From Dolichospermum circinale AWQC310F (GTDB lineage Bacteria; Cyanobacteriota; Cyanobacteriia; Cyanobacteriales; Nostocaceae), in contig NZ_KE384663.1 in assembly GCF_000426925.1 (NCBI RefSeq), forward strand, positions 192,568 through 241,079: 48,512 bases of DNA, in the 5' to 3' direction. Every line of letters begins with the position of its first letter. Position 1 is the stretch's first letter. Positions 42,746 through 48,512 of the stretch are shown piece after piece. The position numbers and the translations under genes were made by a program. Below the pieces are notes generated by a model that worked only from the letters and a program-made list of their open reading frames with translations, did no database searches and was not told where the DNA came from.

Positions 42746-43222
42746 TTACTCTGGTGATTTAAGGGCTTGATCTAAAATTTGTCTAGCTTGTTCGGCTTTT
42801 GATTTTGCTTCGTGGTAACGGAGATTGGCCTGAGCAAAATTTTTGAGAACCTTAAAACCTTCTTTGAGATTGGTTATTTCTTCCTCGGTGACGGATTTAT
42901 CAGTAAATAGCACATCAATGGCTTTGCGAATTTCTAAGGCTTCTGTGCGCGATTCTTGGACTTTTAACTTTAAAGAAGCTAAATTACTGAGAATTTGCAC
43001 CGCTTGGGTAATTTCATCTTCACGACTAGAAGTATCTGTCGTTGGTTCTTTGATTTCAATTAACTGTTGGGGACCAAATCCTGCTTCTAGTTCGGTTGGT
43101 AATTCCCCCGCTTCCATAAGTTCCATTAGCTGATCCATTGCTTTGTCACGGGCTTTAGCGGAATCTTTACCAGGAACAATCAGGATAATTTCTGGACTTT
43201 GAGGAATAGTGTATTGAACCAT
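42746..43222 (-). CDS. Conserved hypothetical helical protein (158 aa)
   Basis: Not recognised as a named family. The N-terminal 60 residues contain a strand-like IILIVPGKDSAKARDKAMDQLMELMEAGELP. The C-terminal 85 residues are almost all helix with heptad character (AVQILSNLASLKLKVQESR, NLRYHEAKSKAEQARQILDQAL), suggesting a coiled coil. There is no signal or membrane segment. It is on the same strand as rpsO, 121 bases upstream. Confidence 0.65.
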   Translation of the reverse strand: MVQYTIPQSPEIILIVPGKDSAKARDKAMDQLMELMEAGELPTELEAGFGPQQLIEIKEPTTDTSSREDEITQAVQILSNLASLKLKVQESRTEALEIRKAIDVLFTDKSVTEEEITNLKEGFKVLKNFAQANLRYHEAKSKAEQARQILDQALKSPE

Positions 43223-43392
43223 AGGTGTATATATAAATTTCAGCTAATTGGTGATAGGTACGGAATAATGAATTAACCGCAGTCCAGAAACCACTATAAG
43301 GTATTATTGCAATTAAGAACCGCAAAGACAAGAAATATTAGTTCAATTATACTTAATAAAGGTCAACCAAAATATAACAAAATGACAAATTT

Positions 43393-44652
43393 ATGACTCC
43401 CAATTCCGCCATTATGCGTTCTGTGGAACAACTGGGCTACCGCGTCACTGTTGGTGATGTGGCCACACAGATAGGATTAAATATAGCTGAAGTCAATCAA
43501 GGTTTATTAGCTCTAGCTGCTGACGCTGGGGGACATTTACAGGTTGCAGAATCAGGTGATGTTGTTTACCAATTTCCCCGCAATTTTCGAGATATTTTAC
43601 GCAATAAATACTTGCAAATACGGTTGAAAGAATGGTGGAAAAAAATCTGGTCTGTGCTATTTTACTTAATTCGGATTTCTTTTGGTATTCTTTTAGTTGC
43701 TTCTATCATTTTGATTACTGTAACTATTTTCATTATTATCACTGCTAGTTCAAATCGGGATGATGATAATCGCGGTGGTAGTAGTTCTAGAAGTAATAAT
43801 TTCTTCTTTTTCCCTGATTTATTCTGGTATTTTAGCCCAAATTATGGCGATAATTACCAAGAACGACGAAGAGAAAAGGGCGAAAATAGTGAAATGAATT
43901 TTTTGGAAGCGGTGTTTTCATTTCTCTTTGGTGATGGTGATCCTAATGCTAATTTGGAAGAACGCCGCTGGGAAGACATTGGGGCTGTGATTAGTAATAA
44001 TCAAGGTGCAGTAGTAGCAGAACAAATTGCTCCTTATTTAGATGATATTGGCGAAAAATATCAACAAGAATATGAGGATTATATGTTGCCTGTGCTGGTA
44101 AGATTTAATGGATTTCCCCAGGTAAGTTCAGAGGGTCAAATGGTATATTATTTCCCAGAATTACAGGTAAGAGCTAGTAAAAAACAGCGGCGTTCAATAT
44201 CTGAATATCTCCATGAATTTTCCTGGAAGTTTAGTGCAGCTAGTTCTGGACAAATTCTCCTCAGTGCGGGTTTAGGCGGAGTGAATTTTGTTGGGGCTTT
44301 GATTTTGGGAAATTTATTGAGAGATGGCACAATTGCGGCTCAAATTGGCGGTTTAGTTGCTTTTGTGCAAGGTATTTATGGATTGTTATTGGCTTATGGT
44401 ACGGGGTTTTTAGCCATTCCCTTAATTCGATATTTCTGGATTAAACGGCGTAATGATAAAATTACTACTCGCAATTATCAACGCCAAGAACGATCTAGAT
44501 TATTAGCAGGTGCGGATACTTCTTTGCAGAAGAAAATCGCCTTTGCTCGTGAATTTGCAACGGAAAAAATCATTAGTAAAGAAGATTCTGTTTATTCCAC
44601 AGAAACAGATTTATTAGAACAGGAATTTCAGAATAAGCAAATAGGTGATTAG
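43393..44652 (+). CDS. Conserved membrane protein with N-terminal winged-helix-like domain
   Basis: The 419 residues are unnamed as far as I can tell. The first 60 (VEQLGYRVTVGDVATQIGLNIAEVNQGLLALA...GHLQVAESGDVVYQFP) resemble a winged helix. A membrane helix follows (about 90-118), then an Asn/Ser/Asp-rich loop, and a second similar wing-like segment (about 195-262, ISNNQGAVVAEQIAPYL ... SEGQMVYYFPELQV). Two or three C-terminal helices (about 290-360) and a charged tail complete it. The repeated wing-like motif (DVVYQFP and QMVYYFP) suggests an internal duplication. Confidence 0.65.
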   Translation: MTPNSAIMRSVEQLGYRVTVGDVATQIGLNIAEVNQGLLALAADAGGHLQVAESGDVVYQFPRNFRDILRNKYLQIRLKEWWKKIWSVLFYLIRISFGILLVASIILITVTIFIIITASSNRDDDNRGGSSSRSNNFFFFPDLFWYFSPNYGDNYQERRREKGENSEMNFLEAVFSFLFGDGDPNANLEERRWEDIGAVISNNQGAVVAEQIAPYLDDIGEKYQQEYEDYMLPVLVRFNGFPQVSSEGQMVYYFPELQVRASKKQRRSISEYLHEFSWKFSAASSGQILLSAGLGGVNFVGALILGNLLRDGTIAAQIGGLVAFVQGIYGLLLAYGTGFLAIPLIRYFWIKRRNDKITTRNYQRQERSRLLAGADTSLQKKIAFAREFATEKIISKEDSVYSTETDLLEQEFQNKQIGD

Positions 44653-44653
44653 T

Positions 44654-44740
44654 CAGTGGTCAGTTGTTAGTTGTCGGTTGTTAGTTGTCGGTTGTCAGTT
44701 GTCAGTTGTCAGTTGTTAGGTAATAGGTAATAGATAATAG
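44654..44740. repeat. Heptamer STRR (GTCAGTT/GTTAGTT type) between convergent genes
   Basis: About nine heptamers GTCAGTT, GTTAGTT and GTCGGTT, followed by GGTAATA-type units (about 44719-44740). It has no coding capacity and is typical of heterocystous cyanobacteria. Confidence 0.85.
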
Positions 44741-44771
44741 GATGATATTTATTTTTCTCTTGCAAGAGCGC

Positions 44772-45917
44772 CTATTTTGTTTGAATGGGTGTCAAGGCTA
44801 CACCTTGATAGTAATATCCTAAAATTTGTAGATGGTTTGCACCACGTTTTGCTAATTCATAAGCCCCCCATTGACTCATTCCTAAACCATGACCAAAACC
44901 TAATCCTTGGAGGATAAAACTACCATTTGCGTCTTTATTGACAATGAACCGCGTACTTTTAATTTTTAGTGCGGTTCTCACTTCTTCACCTTGGAGAATT
45001 TTAGTGCCTTTATTACCGATAATTTTCAGAGTTTTGACACTTCTAAAAGGTGAAACATTTTCGATAATCATCTCTTTGACATTACCAATACCGGCAATTC
45101 TGGCACTAATTTCTCCGGGGGTGAAGGTTTTTGTCCAGTTACATTCTTTGATTTTTTGATCAAAATCGGGAACAGCACGCAAATAAGGTTCTCTGGTACT
45201 CCAGACATCTTCGACGTTTTCAGTGTGTCCACCGGAACAAGCATGAAAGACAGAAAGAATAATTTGATTATTGTAGGTTAATATCTTGCCTGCTGTCTGG
45301 TCTGCTGCGTTGTAGGTTCTGGGAGATTCACTGCTTACACCTTTATAAATTTGCCAACGATCTGGACTATCCCCTAAATCATACACCGGATTTCTTCTCT
45401 GTCTTTCGCGCTCATAAAGGGCATAGGTACGGGCTGCTATGGCTTGGGCTTTGAGGGCTTCCTCCGGCCAGCTAGAATTCATTTCTCCACCAATGACGCT
45501 GTAGAGATATTCTTCTAAATCTACCCAGTTCACAGCAGTTAAGCCGTTACCTGTGGGTACTACTAAGGTTCTACCACGAAACCAGCGATCGCCAATATAA
45601 ACAAATCCCTTATTTGTTGGTTCAATCCAAAATAACCCTGATTGCCATCTGTCTAAGGCAATTCCCCCGGCAACCGCTTGAGCGGCAAAGGGTTTCATTC
45701 CTGGTAATTCTCCTAATGTCTTACCCCTACTATCTTTGACAATAGCGGTTGTGGAAGCACCGACTTTTACCTGTTTAACTTCTCTTGCAATGGCCACACG
45801 CAGAATTACAGACCCTTGGGCAGGAGCAAGTAAAACAAACCACAGTAGTATACCTATCCACCAATGTCTACCTTTAAGTTCAGAAAAAAAACTGCCTAAT
45901 AATAGTTGAAATTTCAT
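44772..45917 (-). CDS. SpoIID/LytB-domain secreted protein
   Basis: The 381 residues have an N-terminal hydrophobic signal (about 17-36). The SpoIID domain has WVDLEEYLYSVIGGEMNSSWPEEALKAQAIAARTYALYE, then HACSGGHTENVEDVW, and GFGHGLGMSQWGAYELAKRG at the C-terminus. In spore formers SpoIID is a peptidoglycan lytic transglycosylase; in cyanobacteria the role is unknown, probably cell-wall remodelling in the periplasm. The catalytic-type Glu in GGEMNSSW is present. It is monocistronic. Confidence 0.88.
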   Translation of the reverse strand: MKFQLLLGSFFSELKGRHWWIGILLWFVLLAPAQGSVILRVAIAREVKQVKVGASTTAIVKDSRGKTLGELPGMKPFAAQAVAGGIALDRWQSGLFWIEPTNKGFVYIGDRWFRGRTLVVPTGNGLTAVNWVDLEEYLYSVIGGEMNSSWPEEALKAQAIAARTYALYERERQRRNPVYDLGDSPDRWQIYKGVSSESPRTYNAADQTAGKILTYNNQIILSVFHACSGGHTENVEDVWSTREPYLRAVPDFDQKIKECNWTKTFTPGEISARIAGIGNVKEMIIENVSPFRSVKTLKIIGNKGTKILQGEEVRTALKIKSTRFIVNKDANGSFILQGLGFGHGLGMSQWGAYELAKRGANHLQILGYYYQGVALTPIQTK

Positions 45918-45987
45918 TTTAGTTGTTTAACTATAAGCGTCTACTGTTTACTTTTTATATATTTGTATATATTTGGTTCTTATATAA

Positions 45988-46059
45988 CTGGGGCGCTAGG
46001 ATTCGAACCTAGGGATGGCGGGACCAAAACCCGCTGCCTTACCACTTGGCTACGCCCCA
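45988..46059 (-). tRNA. tRNA-Gln (anticodon UUG)
   Basis: On the minus strand the 72 bases fold as a complete cloverleaf. The acceptor pairs TGGGGCG with CGCCCCA. The anticodon stem GCGGG/CCCGC closes loop TTTTGGT (plus-strand 46023-46029; anticodon TTG), and the T-arm is CTAGG-TTCGAAT-CCTAG. U1-A72 and the G73 discriminator are features of tRNA-Gln. CCA is not encoded. Confidence 0.97.
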
Positions 46060-46388
46060 AGGAATTAACTTTAGATAATATAGCAGTCCTTCTGGGATTA
46101 TGTCAACTGTTTTGAAAAAAAATTTTTTTGCTGATGGGGAATGGGCGGTTAAGGGGTTTTTTGAGAAAAAAATATTTATTGCTTATTGCCAACTGATTGC
46201 CAAAAAATGGGGTGTTTGTAAAATTTTACAGCCTCCACAAAATTGTATTAATAGTAACAGAATTTTCCATGTCAAGATCACTCAGATAGAAATATAAAAA
46301 AAGATCAAATTTTTAGTAAAATTTTGGTTAAGCTGATGTTAAGCTGACTAGAAAATTAGAATTTAAGTAACTTTTAAGACAGAAAAAA
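46060..46388. other. Intergenic leader between tRNA-Gln and amt
   Basis: No gene is supported; a 65-codon open frame here has no Shine-Dalgarno and unusual composition. Near 46329-46350 the word TTAAGCTGA is directly repeated 14 bases apart (GGTTAAGCTGA / TGTTAAGCTGA). The amt promoter lies at the right end. Confidence 0.45.
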
Positions 46389-46402
46389 GTAGCGAAAAAT
46401 AC
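46389..46402 (+). promoter_or_regulatory. Candidate NtcA-binding site upstream of amt
   Basis: GTA-GCGAAAAA-TAC fits the NtcA consensus GTAN8TAC exactly, 52 bases before the preferred amt start. NtcA activates ammonium transporter genes under nitrogen limitation. A perfect TAN3T -10 at the usual 22-23 base spacing is not present, so the call rests on the site and context. Confidence 0.55.
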
Positions 46403-46453
46403 GAATTGTATTTAATCAGGATCAACATCGTAGACGCAGAGGAAAGAAAACAA

Positions 46454-47815
46454 GTGTTGAAGAAAGTAGTTATTACCGGGTGTTTAACTTTATTGATGCT
46501 GGGGGGGTTGTTAACAGGGAATGCTTGGGCAGCGGGGTCAACGGCTGCAGCACCCCCTGATACAGGAGATACAGCATTTATGTTGATCTCATCTGCCCTG
46601 GTATTGCTGATGACACCGGGATTAGCGTTCTTTTATGGTGGGTTTGTGCGATCGCGCAATATCCTGAACACATTAATGATGAGTTTTGTATTGATGGCCA
46701 TTGTTGGAGTCACTTGGGTTGTGTGGGGTTATAGTCTTTCCTTTGCCCCTGGTTTACCTTTCATTGGTGGTTTACAGTGGTTAGGTTTAAACGGTGTTGG
46801 CTTAGAAACAACAGGTTATCTGCAAGGTTCAGCCCCAGCAGAAGTGGTATCCTACGCGCCAACAATTCCCCATCAGGCATTCATGATCTATCAAGCCATG
46901 TTTGCTATTATCACTCCAGCATTAATATCAGGTGCGATCGCTGAACGGATGAGTTTCCGTGCCTATTGCCTATTTGTAGTGCTGTGGTCAACGTTTATCT
47001 ACACACCCCTAGCGCACATGGTGTGGGCTAAGGGAGGATTTTTAGGTTTATATGGCGGTATAGGCGCTCTAGACTTTGCCGGTGGGACAGTAGTACATAT
47101 TAGTTCTGCTGTTTCGGCACTAGTAGCAGCTATTGTCCTCGGTCCGAGAAAAAACTATCCAGATCGTCTGAGTCCTCCCCACAATGTCCCCTTTATTTTG
47201 TTGGGTGCTGGCTTACTTTGGTTTGGTTGGTTTGGCTTTAACGCTGGTAGTGCCTTATCTGCTGGCACAGTAGCCACAGTAGCCTTTGTGACTACTAATA
47301 CATCCGCTGCCGCCGGGTCGTTAATGTGGTTGATTTTAGAAGCTACATTACGGGGAAAACCCACCGCTGTAGGGGCAGTGACCGGTGCTGTCGCTGGTTT
47401 AGTTGGAATCACCCCAGGGGCGGGATTTGTCACCCCTCTAGCCGCAATCTTCATCGGTTTGATTACCTCTTTCCTCTGCTTCTATGCTGTCAGTTTTAAA
47501 CACAAGTTACAGGTTGATGATGCCCTAGATACCTATCCTGTCCATGGTGTTGGCGGTACTATCGGGGCGATTTTAACGGCTTTCTTTGCCACAACTGAAG
47601 TTAATTCTGGCGGTAAGGACGGGGTACTGCGTGGTAACTTGAGTGAATTATTTGTGGAATTAGCAGCAATTGCTCTCGCCTATATAATTGCTGGGGTGGG
47701 GACTTGGATCATTCTGAAAATTATTGCGGCTACAGTTGGTTTAAGAGTCCCAGATCAAACAGAAAATCAAGGCTTGGATATCCATGAACACGGGGAAGAA
47801 GGTTATAACTTGTGA
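46454..47815 (+). CDS. amt: Ammonium transporter
   Basis: Amt/Mep/Rh channel-type transporter in the plasma membrane. The precursor is 453 residues from GTG 46454, with a signal peptide (LTLLMLGGLLTGNAWA) and 11 membrane helices. Family motifs include AFFYGGFVRSRNILNT, YTPLAHMVWAKGGFLG, DFAGGTVVHISSAVSALVAAIVLGPRK, WFGFNAGSAL and VHGVGGTIGAIL, with the pore histidines in VVHISS-type positions and DTYPVHGVGG. AGAGGA at 46437-46442 precedes the GTG. An upstream TTG (46406) would place non-family residues before the signal. No glnB/glnK is adjacent within the window. Confidence 0.94.
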   Translation: MLKKVVITGCLTLLMLGGLLTGNAWAAGSTAAAPPDTGDTAFMLISSALVLLMTPGLAFFYGGFVRSRNILNTLMMSFVLMAIVGVTWVVWGYSLSFAPGLPFIGGLQWLGLNGVGLETTGYLQGSAPAEVVSYAPTIPHQAFMIYQAMFAIITPALISGAIAERMSFRAYCLFVVLWSTFIYTPLAHMVWAKGGFLGLYGGIGALDFAGGTVVHISSAVSALVAAIVLGPRKNYPDRLSPPHNVPFILLGAGLLWFGWFGFNAGSALSAGTVATVAFVTTNTSAAAGSLMWLILEATLRGKPTAVGAVTGAVAGLVGITPGAGFVTPLAAIFIGLITSFLCFYAVSFKHKLQVDDALDTYPVHGVGGTIGAILTAFFATTEVNSGGKDGVLRGNLSELFVELAAIALAYIIAGVGTWIILKIIAATVGLRVPDQTENQGLDIHEHGEEGYNL

Positions 47816-47836
47816 GTTCGCAGACCGAATTTCTAA

Positions 47837-47906
47837 CTAATAAGTAATTTAATTTATTAGGGATATCCGGTAAAGATTGTAGAGACGTGACCTGGAACGT
47901 CTCTAC
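47837..47906. repeat. Inverted repeats downstream of amt
   Basis: CTAATAA (47837-47843) pairs with TTATTAG (47854-47860). Then at 47879-47906 a 28-bp imperfect palindrome GTAGAGACGT...ACGTCTCTAC is the sister of 39703-39730. Either could end the amt transcript, but neither has a following T-tract. Confidence 0.6.
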
Positions 47907-48022
47907 AAGGGTTGTAAGTCAAGCATATTTTATTTTCACCTGATGTCTATTAGGGTCAGAGGTAACAAATTAGTAATTGTGGATAGATTTTATTTCAGTA
48001 AAGAAATATGATTTTGATACCT

Positions 48023-48512
48023 CTTCCCTGTAACCTGTTCCCTCTTCCCTGTAACCTCTTCCCTGTAACCTGTTCCCTCTTCCCTGTAACCTGTTCCCTC
48101 TTCCCTGTAACCTCTTCCCTCTTCCCTGTAACCTCTTCCCTGTAACCTGTTCCCTCTTCCCTGTAACCTCTTCCCTCTTCCCTGTTCCCTGTTCCCTGTA
48201 ACCTGTAACCTGTTCCCTCTTCCCTCTTCCCTCTTCCCTCTTCCCTCTTCCCTGTAACCTGTTCCCTGTTCCCTGTAACCTGTTCCCTGTTCCCTGTTCC
48301 CTGTAACCTCTTCCCTCTTCCCTGTTCCCTGTTCCCTGTAACCTGTAACCTGTTCCCTCTTCCCTCTTCCCTCTTCCCTCTTCCCTCTTCCCTGTAACCT
48401 GTTCCCTGTTCCCTCTTCCCTCTTCCCTGTAACCTGTTCCCTGTTCCCTGTTCCCTCTTCCCTGTTCCCTGTTCCCTGTTCCCTGTTCCCTGTTCCCTGT
48501 TCCCTGTTCCCT
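48023..48512. repeat. Heptamer array, 70 units visible, running off the window end
   Basis: 490 bp composed exclusively of three 7-mers, A = CTTCCCT, B = GTAACCT and C = GTTCCCT, in unbroken 7-base register. The order is irregular at first (ABC and AB groups) and ends in seven C units. A 15-unit block AACCBBCAAAAABCC occurs at 48170-48274 and again, perfectly, at 48310-48414. A related GATACCT precedes the first unit. The right boundary is outside the window. Confidence 0.98.

Noticed and set aside
45906-46115. 69-codon plus-strand ORF
   Set aside because: It runs antisense across the tRNA-Gln gene; the 'GALGFEPR' peptide is a typical artefact of tRNA translation.
46100-46297. 65-codon ORF upstream of amt
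   Set aside because: No Shine-Dalgarno sequence, A/T-driven Lys/Phe/Ile composition, and it lies in the amt leader.
3417-46943. GCGATCGC octamers scattered through genes
   Set aside because: About 16 copies of the known HIP1 sequence; normal for cyanobacteria and not a local system.
48023-48512. Possible centromere-like or CRISPR-like array
   Set aside because: There are no spacers and no parA/parB or cas genes in the window; heptamer STRRs explain it.

Overview
The window is chromosomal DNA of a cyanobacterium, most likely a filamentous, heterocyst-forming (Nostocales) type. The evidence is the cyanobacteria-restricted families (PAM68, DUF2996, DUF1823), a low-to-moderate GC content, about 16 HIP1 octamers (GCGATCGC), and many heptanucleotide short tandem repeats (STRR) of the kind known from heterocystous genomes. 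I cannot name the species from sequence alone.

Layout. 1-7.3 kb: ndk, then a seven-gene Mrp-type cation/proton antiporter operon in the order C-D-E-F-G-A-B. It is split after mrpC by an apparently complete IscB (HNH/RuvC nuclease) element with its upstream omega/HEARO RNA; a convergent TerC-family gene follows. 7.5-16 kb: housekeeping and small conserved genes (Orn/Lys/Arg decarboxylase, DUF2059, dusB, TM2 protein, DUF2996, a thrC plus MoaD-like sulfur-carrier pair, a stand-alone cyanophycin-synthetase-like ATP-grasp ligase). This part also holds a 111-bp MITE-like element with an 8-bp target duplication, a 127-bp tandem duplication and a 5 x 62-bp tandem repeat. 16.6-21.5 kb: an M3 oligopeptidase, DUF1823 and a class I-alpha DAHP synthase ending in a strong terminator.

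21.6-39.7 kb is the most distinctive part. An Rsb/Hmp-like partner-switching module (anti-sigma-type kinase, REC-PP2C phosphatase, STAS protein) is followed by an envelope glycan locus. That locus has a cellulose-synthase-like GT2 enzyme with a coiled-coil insert, three DUF3131 proteins carrying four DUF3131 domains (one apparently degenerate), a predicted outer-membrane barrel with a Pro/Thr/Ser repeat linker, and an OpgC-like acyltransferase. A large GAF-PAS-PAS-GAF hybrid histidine kinase lies beyond it. I infer a regulated polysaccharide synthesis, processing and acylation system. The parts are recognisable families, but I do not know the combination as a described pathway.

39.7-48.5 kb: a second, unrelated DAHP synthase (class I-beta), a Uma2 nuclease-like gene, the pam68-rpsO pair, two unrecognised conserved genes, a SpoIID-domain protein, tRNA-Gln(UUG) and an ammonium transporter with an NtcA-like site upstream. 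The window ends inside an array of exactly 70 visible heptamers of three types, in which a 15-unit (105-bp) block is perfectly duplicated.
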